A stretch of DNA of 64,000 nucleotides, from contig OY729512.2 of assembly GCA_963422445.2 (NCBI GenBank), positions 1,674,001 through 1,738,000 of the forward strand. The letters are read 5' to 3'. Positions 8,773 to 19,478 of this stretch are shown here, one piece after another (within the stretch, counting starts at the first letter, position 1; every line of letters begins with the position of its first letter). The position numbers and the translations under genes are program-made. The notes under the pieces were generated by a model. The model was not told the origin of the DNA. It saw only the letters and a program-made list of their open reading frames with translations, and did no database searches. The stretch is from G963422445 sp963422445. Lineage in GTDB: Bacteria > Pseudomonadota > Alphaproteobacteria > Thalassobaculales > Thalassobaculaceae.

Positions 8773-11297
8773 TGCAGTTCCTGGATCTTGCTGTCCGGTT
8801 GGCGCTCAGGGAAATGCGCGGCAGCCTCCGGGACTTTTACGTTTTTCTGGCCTGCCTGGCACTCGGAGTCGCTTCGATTGCTGGCGTCGGTTCGGTTTCC
8901 GAGGCGATGCGTGCAGGTATTGCCCGTGACGCCCGACTGCTGCTCGGTGGTGATATCGAAGTTCGTCTGATCCACCGGAAGATCCCGCCGCCGGCCCTGG
9001 CAATGCTCGAATCGTCCGGCAAGGTTTCCGCGATTACGGCCATGCGCGCGATGGCGCGGCCTGGTGGCGGCGACCGCCGCACCCTCGTGGAACTGAAAGC
9101 AGTCGACGCGGCGTATCCGCTGTTCGGATCGGTCGTCCTGCGGCCTGCGATGCGTCTTGCCACGGCATTGGAGATGCGGGGCGGCATGCCGGGCATCGTC
9201 GTCGATCCGTCTCTGATGCAGCGATTCCGGATTGATGTCGGCGATGTCTTGGTTATCGGCGACCGTCAGTTCGAGATACGAGCGGAGATCCTGAAGGAAC
9301 CTGACCGGACCGTGCGGTTTGCGACCTTCGGACCGCGCGCAATGATCGCGGAAGCAGCCCTCCCGGGGACCGGTTTGGTCACGACAGGCAGCATGGTCAC
9401 TTACCACTACCGGCTTGATCTACCTGACACTGTCCATGCAGCGACCTGGAGAGAAGACGCCAGAGAGCAGTTTCCGAAAGCAGGCTGGCGTATTCGAGAT
9501 ACCGGTAACGCGGCGCCGGGTTTTGATAGATTTATCAAGCGGGTCACGCAGTTTCTGACACTGGTCGGCCTGACCGCGCTGCTTGTCGGTGGTGTCGGCA
9601 TCGCAAATGCCGTACGCAGTTTTCTGGACCGACGCAGCGGCACAATCGCAATCCTGAAATGCCTCGGAGCGCCGGGAGCCCTCGTCTTTGCAATCTATCT
9701 GACACAGGTGATGATTCTCTCGACAGCGGGGATCCTGATAGGCGTGGGGGTCGGGGCTGCCTCGCCGCCCGTGGCTGGGTATCTGCTTTCTGGCCTGTTG
9801 CCGATCAGTGTTCCTCTGGGAATTTATCCGCAACCACTGCTGATCGCCGCCCTGTTCGGATATCTGGCAACCCTGGCCTTCACGATCTGGCCGCTTGGAC
9901 GTGCCCGCGACGTGCGGGCCGGCCAGCTATTCCGGACCCTCATCGTGCCACCGCAGGGTTGGCCGAAGCCGACTTATATCGTCTTGACGGTTCTGACCGC
10001 CCTGATCCTGTCGGCACTGGCCTTTGCTGTCACGAAAGACCCGCGGCTGGCATCGTGGTTCCTGATCGGTGTCCTTGGTGTCCTGCTGGCATTCGGCGCT
10101 GGTACCGGATTGCTCTTGCAACAGGTTCGCCGGTTGCCACGGTCGCGTTATCCCGTATTGCGTCTCGCTATTGCCAATCTTCATCGGCCCGGCAGTCCGA
10201 CGTCAGGAATCGTCCTATCACTCGGGCTTGGCTTGACAGTGATGGTGACCATCGCGTTGCTGCAGGCGAGCCTGTCGCAACAGATTGATCGACAGATGCC
10301 GAAACAGGCACCGTCTTACTTCTTCATTGATATCCAGCCGTATCAGGCGCAGGCGTTCAGTGACCTTGTTGCCGGTATGGACGGGGTCATCAGAACTGAA
10401 CGAACGCCGATGGTGCGGGGCCGGATCGTTCGCATCGCCGGAACTCCGGTCGAAGACGTGACACCGGATCAGGATATTGCGTGGGCGGTCAACGGCGACC
10501 GTGGTCTGACCTATGCCGCAGAGCCGCCGCCCGGTGTCGAGCTTGTCGAAGGCGTGTGGTGGCCGGAGGATTATTCCGGACCGCCGCTGATTTCCTTTGA
10601 CGCCAGTGTCGCGCGGGGTCTGGGCATCGGTATCGGCGATACCATAACACTCAACGTGCTGGGACGGGAGATTACAGCCGAGATTGCCAATCTGCGTCAT
10701 ATCGACTGGTCGACTCTTGGCATGAATTTCGTCTTCGTGTTCGCGCCGGGAACATTGGAGAATGCTCCGCACAGCGTGATATCGACGGTTTATGCCGACG
10801 GTATCGAGGCCGAGGAAGCGGTGCAGCGCAGCGTGACGGACGCGTTTCCCAATGTTTCGGCGATCCGGGTGAAGGATGCGCTCGAGAATGCCGGCCGGAT
10901 ACTCGGGGTGGTCGCAGCGGCGGTCCGGGGCACGGCGTCGATAACCCTCCTCGCTGGTGTTCTGGTACTGGCAAGCACGGTGGTCACCGGGCAGCACCGG
11001 CGTATCTATGATGCGGTGGTGCTGAAGGTTCTGGGGGCGAGCCGGCGGCGTATTCTGGCCACCTATGTCGCAGAATTCGTCATTCTGGGTTTGCTGGTTG
11101 CATTGGTCGCGGCGGTTGCCGGAAGCATCATCAGCCATCTCATCAGTACCCAATTGATGCGGGCGGATTTCGTGTTTAGCCCATCGGCGGTGCTTTGGAC
11201 ACTGGTGATCAGTCTGGTCTGCACGGTGGGTCTCGGCCTTGCCGGCACCCGGCGGGCCCTGGACCGCAAGGCTGCGCCACTGTTGCGCAACGAGTAG
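8772..11297 (+). CDS. ybbP: FtsX-family ABC permease (YbbP-like)
   Basis: About 841 residues starting MQFLDLAVRLALREMRGSLR. This start is chosen because the ATG overlaps the ybbA stop. An N-terminal membrane helix (FYVFLACLALGVASIAGVGS) is followed by a periplasmic domain, a central block of helices (LVGLTALLVGGVGIANAVRS onward), a second extracytoplasmic domain and C-terminal helices (ITLLAGVLVLASTVVTG, FVILGLLVALVAAVAGSII). The repeated FtsX domain (AILKCLGAPGALVF and AVVLKVLGASRRRIL) is diagnostic. It pairs with the upstream ATPase. Confidence 0.92.
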
Positions 11298-11409
11298 GTG
11301 CGATCTGGAGCAGACTGCCGTGAAGAGGTCACATTCGAGCGCAGGATGGCGGGTTTCGGGCCGACTCTCGCTAGCCCGGGCTTAGCAACCACAGGGAAGG
11401 ACAGCGGAC

Positions 11410-11682
11410 ATGCAAAGGTCTACACTAAGCGCCGTTGCGGTGGTCTTGGTTTTGATGGTAGTGACACCGGCCGCACGGGCCGGCGAGACAGAACCCGGGG
11501 TCGAGGATCCGGGCGCGATGGTTTCCAAAGGGGTCGAATTGCTGCTCCAGGGGCTGCAGCAGTTCCTGGTGACGATCCCTGCATATGGTTCGCCAAGGAT
11601 CTTGCCGAACGGTGACATTCTCATACCGAGGCGGGAACGCCCACCGGAACTGGACACCGGAGAATCGCAGAAATCCTTGTAG
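11410..11682 (+). CDS. Small secreted protein of unknown function
   Basis: A 90-residue product begins MQRSTLSAVAVVLVLMVVTP and has an AARAG cleavage-like site at about residue 24, a standard Sec signal peptide. The mature part (about 65 residues) contains EDPGAMVSKGVELLLQGLQQ, a probable amphipathic helix, then a Pro/Arg-rich tail (PRILPNGDILIPRRERPPEL). It follows ybbP by about 110 bp on the same strand. I do not recognise the family. An IS element ends four bases beyond its stop codon. Confidence 0.6.
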   Translation: MQRSTLSAVAVVLVLMVVTPAARAGETEPGVEDPGAMVSKGVELLLQGLQQFLVTIPAYGSPRILPNGDILIPRRERPPELDTGESQKSL

Positions 11683-11685
11683 AAT

Positions 11686-13167
11686 GAACCTCTTGCAAAA
11701 TTCCTGTCCCCAGGGTCCGGTGAGCCCGGATCGGTCGGTTGATCCCGGTCACCTCTGCACCTGGAGGTCGGAATCCATGGATTCGCGGTGTCTCATCAGA
11801 GATGATGAGAACAAATAGGGACTTTTGTGGACATCGGGACACGCCTCTCCGGGCCACTCTCTTCGAGAGGGCCGCGAAGGGTCGGCATGCGTTGTCGGAG
11901 CCGCGCTATGGGGCGGCGAGACGTATCAACGGGTCAGCCGCCAGGGCCAGGATGCCGAACATGAGATGGCAGGCGACCTTGGAATGTCCGCGGACGCGGA
12001 CATGGCGCCCGCCAAACTCATCCTTGAGGCGGGCGTTGGTCCTCTCGACACCGGACCGGATCCGGACCCGCACGGTCTCGGGATCGACATGGCCTATTGC
12101 ACGCCGGGCCCGGGCCTCCCGGTCTCGCTCCTCCTTGAGGTCCTTGTCCCGGCGCGGATTGACATCGATGATCGGCACATGGCCAAGCCGTTCGCTCATC
12201 TGGTAGATCTCCCTGGCATCATAGGCCGCGTCCATGAGATCGTAGAGATTGGTCACACGCCCGGCGGTCATCATCGCCAGCGGGATCGCGACCTGGCTGT
12301 CATGGACGGATGCCGAGGTGAGGACGGTCCTCAGCGGCACCCCGCAGTCTGCTGTGTCGATAGGCAGCTTGTCACCGCGCCAAACCTCCAGGACCCCCTT
12401 GGCAGTCTTCTTTGCCCCGTGATCGCAGACCTTCGGCAGCGCGTCGAGCCTCTCATCGAGATCCAGCCCGTTCGCTTTCTGTTCGAGACGCCCAGGCTCC
12501 TTCGTCCTCTCCTCGCCCTTGCGGGGCCGGCCGCGCTTGCGGTTCGGCGTCGGGGCCGGCGTCTCCCGGGCCTCGATGGCCGTCGAGTCCCTCGACACGT
12601 GGCCGATGAGCGCGTCGCCCAGTGTCTCTGCAACCAGAGCCGCGTGCATCCTCTCCGGGAGACGGGACTGCGACCATTCGGCAAACGCCCGCGAAAACGT
12701 CGCTTCACTCGGGATCTTCGCGACACGCGACCAGCCGCACAGTCGGCGCAACGTCGGGTCCACCTTGAGCCTGTCGATCAGGTGGCGGGTCGTCGGCAGA
12801 CCCCACACCGCCTTGGCGATGACGCCACGGGCCAGCGCCCGGCGATCCTCCCGGGGCCGACCCGGACCGGTCCACACCTCATCGACGAAGCCCTCCACCT
12901 TGACGAGATCGAGAGCTGTCACGAAGCGCTTGTGCGTCTCGAGGAGAGGACCGACCGCCTCGGCCAACGCAGGGAAAAGGTCCCCTTGAAATCGGCGCCA
13001 GAGATCGGATAGGGTCGAGCCAAGGGTCATCGGGGTCACCTCCTCGGTATCTTGTTATTGTGGAAACACAACAGACCACGGGATGCCCCGGGACCCAGGC
13101 CCTCGACAACAAAATCAGCCTCGAGAAGGGAAAAAACCGGTCGGGCCGGCAATTTTGCAAGAAGCTC
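11686..13167 (-). mobile_element. IS4/IS5-superfamily element, copy 1 of 3
   Basis: Ends are GAACCTCTTGCAAAATT at 11686 and, in reverse complement, GAGCTTCTTGCAAAATT ending at 13167. The same two ends occur at 15103-16600 and 34679-36071. No matching target duplication is seen for this copy. Confidence 0.85.
11906..13030 (-). CDS. DDE transposase (Transposase_11 type), copy 1
   Basis: A DDE transposase of the IS4/IS5 superfamily. The N-terminal domain includes KAVWGLPTTRHLIDRLKVD and FSRAFAEWSQSRLPERMH. Catalytic-core segments are GHVSRDSTAIEARE (first D), TSASVHDSQVAIPLAMM with LMDAAYDAREI (second D), and RSGVERTNARLKDEFGGRHV (E). GGAGG lies eight bases before the ATG at 13030. Relative to copies 2 and 3 it lacks about five residues (KPKAR) in the basic linker. 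The frame is intact. Confidence 0.88.
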   Translation of the reverse strand: MTLGSTLSDLWRRFQGDLFPALAEAVGPLLETHKRFVTALDLVKVEGFVDEVWTGPGRPREDRRALARGVIAKAVWGLPTTRHLIDRLKVDPTLRRLCGWSRVAKIPSEATFSRAFAEWSQSRLPERMHAALVAETLGDALIGHVSRDSTAIEARETPAPTPNRKRGRPRKGEERTKEPGRLEQKANGLDLDERLDALPKVCDHGAKKTAKGVLEVWRGDKLPIDTADCGVPLRTVLTSASVHDSQVAIPLAMMTAGRVTNLYDLMDAAYDAREIYQMSERLGHVPIIDVNPRRDKDLKEERDREARARRAIGHVDPETVRVRIRSGVERTNARLKDEFGGRHVRVRGHSKVACHLMFGILALAADPLIRLAAP

Positions 13168-13203
13168 TCTATTCATTCGTTTCCCCGGATCTGCCAGATG
13201 AAC

Positions 13204-14315
13204 TAGTGGATTGATCGTTACAGGTATATCCATTATTGTGTTTTTCTGATTTGTCGATCACGGCGGTTTGCAAGATGCGCCCTGGTGTTTCATTCACGCT
13301 CACTTCAGGCGACCGGCGTTGCCTTGAAACGGTTGTCCCGGACCCGAAGAGCCCGCAGACGCACGTCTGGCGGGCGCGCATCGTTCTTCTGAGCGACGAT
13401 GGGCTCGGCACGATGGCATCATGAGAGAGACCGGCAAGGCGAAGAACAGTGTCTGGCGCTGGCAGGACCGCTCCTATGGAAGAAGGCGTGGACGGACTTC
13501 TGCGAGACAAGACGCGCCCGCCGGGAAAGACGCCTCTGGCTCCTGAGCCGGTGGCGAAGATCGTCGGGTTGACCCACACCTCGCCGCCTCACGCGGCGAC
13601 CCACTGAACGCTGCGGGCGATGGCGAAGGCTGTGGGGGTGCCGCTTCGAGGGTCTGGGCGATCTGGAAGGCGCATGGCCTGATGCCGCACCGCTGGCGGC
13701 CGTTCACGCTTTCGAACGATTCCGCCTTCGTCGAGAAACTGACCGATATCGTCGGCCTCTCCGTTGCGCCGCCGGCTCACGCGATCGTGCTGTCGATCGA
13801 TGACACGTCGCACAGTCAGGCCCGCGACCGCACACAGCCCGGCCTGCCGCTGAAGAAAGGCCGCGGTGCTACCATGACACATGATTCCAGGCGCAACGGC
13901 ACGACGACGCTGTTTGCCGCCCTGACCGTGCTCGACGGCACGGTCATCGGCCAGCACGCCAGTCGGCATCGCCACCAGGCGTTCCCGAGATGCCGCAACC
14001 GCATCGAGCGCACGATACCCGCCGGTGTCCCGGTCCATGCCATCCTCGACAACGACGCCACTCACAAGCACAAGGACGTCCAGGTCTGGCTCGCACGCCA
14101 TTCGCGCTGGACCTTCCACGTCACCCCACCTCGAGCGCGTGGCTGAACGCGCTCGAAGGCGTCTTCCGCTCCGTACGCGACCTCCAGGACGCCATCCGCC
14201 GCGTCATCAACGAACACAACATCACCGAAGCCAGGCCCTTCGTCTGGACCGCCGATCCCGATACCATCATCGCCGCAAGAAAAAGAGGGGCCCAAACATT
14301 GAAATCAATCCATTA
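13204..14315 (+). mobile_element. IS630-type element, copy 2, degenerate
   Basis: Terminal repeats are TAGTGGATTGAT at 13204 and, in reverse complement, TAATGGATTGAT ending at 14315, both bounded by TA as expected for IS630. It is a near twin of the copy at the left edge of the window and lies between two copies of the IS4/IS5-superfamily element. Confidence 0.8.
13236..14315 (+). pseudogene. IS630-type transposase, multiply frameshifted
   Basis: The reading runs through at least four lesions. The N-terminal frame ends at GLGTMAS-stop (13424) after loss of one base. A frameshift follows near 13475. TGG has become TGA at about 13604 (expected THWTLRAMAK). Another base is lost near 13640. The DDE core reads LSIDDTSHSQ and HAILDNDATHKHKD but shifts again before SSAWLNALEGVF. 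The last frame ends ARPFVWTADPDTIIAARKRG. It is non-functional. Confidence 0.85.
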
Positions 14316-14832
14316 GGAGATCACGCTCGAGACGGCGGACACCGGCGCCAACGCGTCTGCCGTGCGCTTCAAGCGCAGGCCGCAATACGACGAGGCCGAT
14401 GAGGGCGCCGGCGCCGATGGGCTGCGCACCAGCCACGTCGACCGGGATATCGAGACGGTCCTGCGGACCGACTGGCGTATCACCGACATCGAGACCCCCT
14501 TCCGCAGTCTGAAATCCGAGCTCGGCCTTCGCCCGATCTACCATCAGCGCGACCGTCGCATCGCGGCCCACCTGCGGATCGCCGGGCTGGCCTGTCACGC
14601 CGTGCATCTGATCCGTACCCGGCTCGCCACGCGGGCATCCACAAGTGCGGGGCATCGGTCCGCGACGGTCCTGCGGAGCTGGGTGCGGATCACCACGCGC
14701 CGGCGTCAGACCGACGCCACGTTGATCGTCAACCGCCAGGACATGCGCCCGGCCACCGAGGGTGCCGAAATCTCCTCGGCAGCAGCCGTGGACCCCGCCA
14801 TCCACCGCAGGAGGGCCCGTTTGACGAGCTGA
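14316..14832 (+). pseudogene. IS1634-family transposase, C-terminal fragment
   Basis: The frame contains GLRTSHVDRDIETVLRTDWR followed by ITDIETPFRSLKSELGLRPI and HLRIAGLACHAVHLIRTRL. The FRSLKSELGLRP block carries the E of the DDE triad in IS1634/IS4-type transposases. The N-terminal two thirds are absent, cut by the IS630-type element. A related tail fragment lies on the other strand at 36197-36480. Confidence 0.7.
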
Positions 14833-15098
14833 CAGAAGCCAACAAAATGTCGAGGCATGTTGAAATTGGCCGAGAAAAATATCAATCTATATCAAAGTGA
14901 TAAAGGATAACCGAACAAAAAAAGTGCCAACCTGGATTGAGATGTGGGTGCTGGTGGCGCAGGTCGGCGATGACCCGTTTCTACGCTTCACGCTCGCAGT
15001 CATTCTTCATGCTTCATCGGCCTTGACGACCGGTTCCGGGGTCAGCGGAAAGACCATGCGCCGCTCGGGATGGACGATGGCACCACAAAGCATTTTAT
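14833..15098. other. Intergenic stretch without a recognisable gene
   Basis: About 265 bp, AT-rich at first. GTGCCAACCTGGATTGAG at about 14927 resembles TGCCAACTTGGGTTGAGG at 24228 and may be an old IS end. Nothing else can be supported. Confidence 0.4.
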
Positions 15099-15102
15099 AA
15101 TA

Positions 15103-16600
15103 GAACCTCTTGCAAAATTCCTGTCCCCAGGGTCCGGTGAGGCCGGATCGGTCGGTTGATCCCGGTCACCTCTGCACCTGGAGGTCGGAATCCATGGATT
15201 CGCGGTGTCTCATCAGAGATGATGAGACCAAATAGGGACCTTTGCGGACATCGGGACACGCCTCTCCGGGCCACTCTCTTCGAGAGGGCCGCGAAGGGTC
15301 GGCATGCGTTGTCGGAGCCGCGCTATGGGACGGCGAGACGTATCAACGGGTCAGCCGCCAGGGCCAGGATGCCGAACATGAGATGGCAGGCGATCTTGGA
15401 ATGTCCACGGACGCGGACATGGCGCCCGCCAAACTCATCCTTGAGGCGGGCGTTGGTCCTCTTGACACCGGACCGGATCCGGAACCGCACGGTCTCGGGA
15501 TCGACATGGCCTATTGCACGCCGGGCCCGGGCCTCCCGGTCTCGCTCCTCCTTGAGGTCCTTGTCCCGGCGCGGATTGACATCGATGATCGGCACATGGC
15601 CAAGCCGTTCGCTCATCTGGTGGATCTCCCTGGCATCATAGGCCGCGTCCATGAGATCGTAGAGATTGGTCACACGCCCGGCGGTCATCATCGCCAGCGG
15701 GATCGCGACCTGGCTGTCATGGACGGATGCCGCGGTGAGGACGGTCCTCAGCGGCACCCCGCAGTCTGCTGTGTCGATATGCAGCTTGTAACCGCGCCAA
15801 GCCTCCAGGACCCCCTTGGCAGTCTTCTTTGCCCCGTGATCGCAGACCTTCGGCAGCGCGTCGAGCCTCTCATCGAGATCCATCCCGTTCGCTTGCTGTT
15901 CGAGACGCCCAGGCTCCTTCGTCCTCTCCGCGCCCTTGCGGGGCCGGCCGCGCTTGCGGTTCGGCGTCCTGGCCTTCGGCTTCGGGGCCGGCGTCTCCCG
16001 GGCCTCAATGGCCGTCGGGTCCCGCGACACGTGGCCGATGAGCGCGTCGCCCAGTGTCTCTGCAACCAGAGCCGCGTGCATCCTCTCCGGAAGACGGGAT
16101 TGCGAACATTCGGCAAACGCCCGCGAAAACGTCGCTTCACGCGGGATCTCCGCGACACGCGACCAGCCGCACAGCCGGCGCAACGTCGGGTCCACCTTGA
16201 GCCTATCGATCAGGTGGCGGGTCGTCGGCAGACCCCACACCGCCTTGGCGATGAAGCCACGGGCCAGCGCCTGGCGATCCTCCCGGGGCCGACCCGGACC
16301 GGTCCACACCCCATCGACGAAGCCCTCCACCTTGACGAGATCGAGAGCTGTCACGAAACGCTTGTGCGTCTCCAAGAGAGGACCGACCGCCTCGGCCAAC
16401 GCAGGGAAAAGGTCCCCTTGAAATCGGCGCCAGAGATCGGATAGGGTCGAGCTAAGGGTCATCGGGGTCACCTCCTCGGTATCTTGTTATTGTGGAAACA
16501 CAACATACCACGAGGTGGCCCCGAAACCCAGGCCCTCGACAACAAAATCAGCCTCGACAAGGCAAAAAACCGGTCGGGCCGGCAATTTTGCAAGAAGCTC
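15103..16600 (-). mobile_element. IS4/IS5-superfamily element, copy 2 of 3
   Basis: Same ends as copy 1. The pentanucleotide AATAG occurs immediately at both borders (15099-15103 and 16601-16605), so it may be a target duplication; in that case the element starts one base later. It lies against the remnant of an older ISNCY-like transposase. Confidence 0.85.
15323..16462 (-). CDS. DDE transposase (Transposase_11 type), copy 2
   Basis: Full-length version (about 379 residues from the ATG at 16462, GGAGG eight bases upstream) of the same transposase as at 11906-13030. It includes the longer basic linker PKPKARTPNRKRGRPRKGAE. Catalytic segments are present: SRDPTAIEARE, LMDAAYDAREI and KRTNARLKDEFGGRHV. 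It is probably the best preserved of the three copies. Confidence 0.88.
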   Translation of the reverse strand: MTLSSTLSDLWRRFQGDLFPALAEAVGPLLETHKRFVTALDLVKVEGFVDGVWTGPGRPREDRQALARGFIAKAVWGLPTTRHLIDRLKVDPTLRRLCGWSRVAEIPREATFSRAFAECSQSRLPERMHAALVAETLGDALIGHVSRDPTAIEARETPAPKPKARTPNRKRGRPRKGAERTKEPGRLEQQANGMDLDERLDALPKVCDHGAKKTAKGVLEAWRGYKLHIDTADCGVPLRTVLTAASVHDSQVAIPLAMMTAGRVTNLYDLMDAAYDAREIHQMSERLGHVPIIDVNPRRDKDLKEERDREARARRAIGHVDPETVRFRIRSGVKRTNARLKDEFGGRHVRVRGHSKIACHLMFGILALAADPLIRLAVP

Positions 16601-16605
16601 AATAG

Positions 16606-17111
16606 TCAGTCACGCTGCCGTTCCGGTGGTGCTTTTCGCAACAGTGTTCGCAGTGACTGTGTTTCGACGAGACATGATCGGTTCCGTCGAGGGACAGAAG
16701 GTCATGGTCGTCGATCCATATGTCGTTCTCAAGGTTCTTGCCACGCTGCAGGGTCGGGAACAGGGCCTTGAAGGCAGGCCGCAGGCTCCTCGGATCGACC
16801 CGATCGTGACACTTGCACAGGCCCGAATCGGAGGGACTGTCACTGATGCCGAACAGCACGGTCAGGGTCGTGTGCACGGCCTCGTCGCCACAGGCCTCGC
16901 TGTCGAACTGAAACCGCGAAGGGTATTCCAACGAGAACACCGCGAGCCCCGCCATCAGATGATCTTTCAGCGCGAACGCACGACCCGCAACCGGGTCTGC
17001 GACCGTTTTGAAGCACGTACTCACCCGTTCGAGCAGACCGGGTATGCCCCAGGCCTTGCGAAGACAACTCTGTTGCGCCATGACCGGGATCCTTCCGAAA
17101 CAGTTTGCCAT
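16606..17111 (-). pseudogene. ISNCY-like transposase, N-terminal fragment
   Basis: The product begins MANCFGRIPVMAQQSCLRKA and includes FALKDHLMAGLAVFSLEYPS, then DDHDLLSLDGTDHVSSKHSH and CEHCCEKHHRNGSV before it ends at the IS border. The LDGTDHVSS / C-x2-C layout parallels LDGSEHFRSGTIHCAHC in the three full ISNCY-like copies, so this is a different, older relative truncated after the first catalytic Asp. Confidence 0.65.
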
Positions 17112-17491
17112 GGCAGACTCGTTGGCGGGTTGGGCGTGAGTTGTTCAATCCGATTTGCGGGCAGACCCTTCAGATGGGGCGGCGGCATCGTGGTACCCAC
17201 AGGATACCCGTCACCCCATTTTCGGGTCAGATCGTGAGAAACCACGGAACATCCTTCGCAAGTCCTGAAATCTCGCGAAAGCCCGGCCTCCAAACCCCAC
17301 GAGATCCCTGCAATTCCGGAGATAGTGGGAATTGCTTCGCAAGAGGCTCATATATATAAACATTTTCACAGGCTTCACTTCGCCTGTCTCAGAAAAATAG
17401 ATTGCAATTCAATGAGTTAAATGAGGAATAGCGGTGGAATTTTAAATGAAGTTCCGTCTAGTCGGACCTTCGCAGGGTTTCAACTGCTCCA
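17112..17491. other. Non-coding stretch upstream of the ISNCY-like fragment
   Basis: About 380 bp with no supportable gene. GCAAGAGGCTC at 17339 resembles the outer end of the IS4/IS5-superfamily element but lacks a partner. Confidence 0.4.
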
Positions 17492-17500
17492 ATCCGTATC

Positions 17501-18956
17501 CAGCAATTCTCCTTATGGCGTTTTTCGTTGCATTGCGGCCTTTCGTGTTGGTTTTTTGGCGGTTTTGCGGTTGGAGGGATGGGTTTGGCGCGGGGGCCGG
17601 GGATCAGGCGTTTGCGGGAGGGGGGAGGCCCGTGATGACGGTTTTCATGAGGACTGCCCATGACGCGAAGACATGGTAGGCGGTGATCGTGCGGATGTGC
17701 TCGAATAGGCGCCTTCGGGCTCCGAGTGCGTGCCGCGCCCGCCGCCAGGACGCTTCGATCAGGTCGCAGGCCGTGTGCAGGGCGAAGGCCAGCAGATTGA
17801 GCACGACCAGGATGCTGGCCAGTGTCTGGCTGCCATGCCCGAAATTGTGTTCGAGGTTGTAGCCGTTGGTCTTCAGGACGTTGAAGGTCTCGTTCTCGAT
17901 CTTCCAGCGGGCACGCCCGCAGGCGGCGATGTCGGCGGCGGTGTCTCGCGTGACGGCAAGGTCGGTGACGAAGCTGTTGCGGTAGGTCACCTTGCCGTCG
18001 GGCTTGGCGATCTCGACCTCCAGCCAGTTGACGGCGAGCGCGTCGGCGCCGTCGCGCAGCGGCACGCCATTCATCCAGCGATAGCGCTGGCGGCGCCTGG
18101 CCGCGCCCCTGCCCACGGTCTGGCACACCTCGTCCAGCACGACGCCATGAGTGTATTCGCTCAACGTCTTGTGGCTGGACGGCTTGCACACGAAGATGAA
18201 GCTCCCGCCCGCGGCGCGCACCGCCTCGCAGATCGGCTGGCGGGAATAGAGATCGTCGCCCAGATAGACCGGTCTCAGCCCGGCCACACAAGGCCCCAGG
18301 CGGGCCAGCCAGCGCTGCGCTGCGCGGCTCTCGCAGTCCTGCTGCGCCGAGCCGTCTTGCGGGCGCACGAACTCCGGCGCCAGAGGCAAGGCGCGGCGCT
18401 GCCCCGGCGCCACCAGAGCGGCGCCGACAAAGCTGTGGAAATACTCCACCTCCTCGCCCCGCCGGCGCGTCGAGCAGTGCGCGCAGTGGATCGTGCCGGA
18501 ACGGAAATGCTCCGAGCCGTCCAGCGCGATCAACACCCGATCGTCCAGGCAGCGCAGACCCGACAAGGCGCCGGCGCCATCCAGGTCATCGACAAGCGCC
18601 GGAAACACCGCGTCGAAATGATCCGTCGGCGCCCCATCCAGCATCCGCCGGATATGGCTGTCGCACGGAACCCGCTCCATGCCGAACAGCGTCCCGGCGT
18701 TCGAAGCGCCGCGCTGCGCCGACAGCAGGCGCTGATGCGCCAGAAACGACGGGCTCTGCACGAAAAACACCGAAAACGCCGCAAGCCCGATGTCTCTCAT
18801 GGTATAGCGCGTGTTGCGTCCCGAGCGCTTGTCGGGCAACGCCGCGCACCGCTTCCACACCACTTCTATATATCGTTCAAGACGCTTCATACAACAGCTT
18901 GAATCACATCTCCAAGCCTTTGAAAACCCCCGATAACTCCAAAAGGAGAATTGCTG
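17501..18956 (-). mobile_element. ISNCY-like element, copy A (1456 bp)
   Basis: Terminal repeats CAGCAATTCTCCTT at both ends in inverted orientation, flanked by a perfect 9-bp duplication ATCCGTATC (17492-17500 and 18957-18965). Two nearly identical copies lie at 27079 and 49460 in the opposite orientation. The exact duplications and near identity point to recent transposition. Confidence 0.93.
17604..18890 (-). CDS. DDE transposase, ISNCY-like, copy A
   Basis: A 428-residue transposase starting MKRLERYIEVVWKRCAALPD. Likely catalytic positions are LIALDGSEHFRSG (first D), RPVYLGDDLYSRQ (second D) and ARWKIENETFNVLKTNGYNL (E, in the Y-shaped signature region). CAHCSTRR after the first Asp looks like a metal knuckle. 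It ends FASWAVLMKTVITGLPPPAN. The product is intact. Family label is by resemblance to ISNCY/IS4-like transposases, not by search. Confidence 0.85.
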   Translation of the reverse strand: MKRLERYIEVVWKRCAALPDKRSGRNTRYTMRDIGLAAFSVFFVQSPSFLAHQRLLSAQRGASNAGTLFGMERVPCDSHIRRMLDGAPTDHFDAVFPALVDDLDGAGALSGLRCLDDRVLIALDGSEHFRSGTIHCAHCSTRRRGEEVEYFHSFVGAALVAPGQRRALPLAPEFVRPQDGSAQQDCESRAAQRWLARLGPCVAGLRPVYLGDDLYSRQPICEAVRAAGGSFIFVCKPSSHKTLSEYTHGVVLDEVCQTVGRGAARRRQRYRWMNGVPLRDGADALAVNWLEVEIAKPDGKVTYRNSFVTDLAVTRDTAADIAACGRARWKIENETFNVLKTNGYNLEHNFGHGSQTLASILVVLNLLAFALHTACDLIEASWRRARHALGARRRLFEHIRTITAYHVFASWAVLMKTVITGLPPPANA

Positions 18957-18965
18957 ATCCGTATC

Positions 18966-19478
18966 AATATTTTGATATTACGGGATTTTTCCGAATGGAG
19001 CCAGCGCACCATCCGGGATTTATTGCCGGTAAATTCGCGGAACTCCGGCGCGAGTGCTGTCTCTGTCATCCGGCGACCTGATATCCCGAACCCAATCAAA
19101 CTTGAGCGCCAGTCCCAGTTGTGGCCAACCTAGCCCTGCCCTGTACCCACATCTCGTGCGGGACAAATGTCACGGTATGTCACGTAACGCGTTGTTTTTC
19201 GGTCCCCGGCCTTCGCCGCCAACGGCAAATCGAATGCCAAGTCGGCCGTTGAGCGGTCCCGGCACCGTCCAAACCCCGGAGTCTGGACGGGCAGCTATGG
19301 CCAAACAGTTGGCAACCCATTGAATTTATGATGATTCATTCTGTCCTTTGTCCAGCCTCACTTGTGGGGACAGAGCAGACCTAGCCGGCAGGTTATCGAC
19401 CAGAAACACTCTCCAGGGACGACATTTCGCCCAGTAACCTCGCCGAAATGCCGATATATGCGGAGCGGTCCACTTCGC
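18966..19478. other. Intergenic region downstream of the CBS gene, no gene seen
   Basis: About 510 bp. A segment AAACTTGAGCGCCAGTCCCAG (19107) resembles AAATTTGAGCGCCGGTC at 33530, next to an IS110 fragment, and may be an IS relic. I see no convincing reading frame and no strong terminator after the CBS gene. Confidence 0.4.

Noticed and set aside
11825..13012. Long plus-strand frame of 395 codons opposite the transposase
   Set aside because: It is antisense to a transposase with clear DDE motifs, has Arg/His/Pro-rich composition typical of GC-rich shadows, and recurs opposite the other copies.
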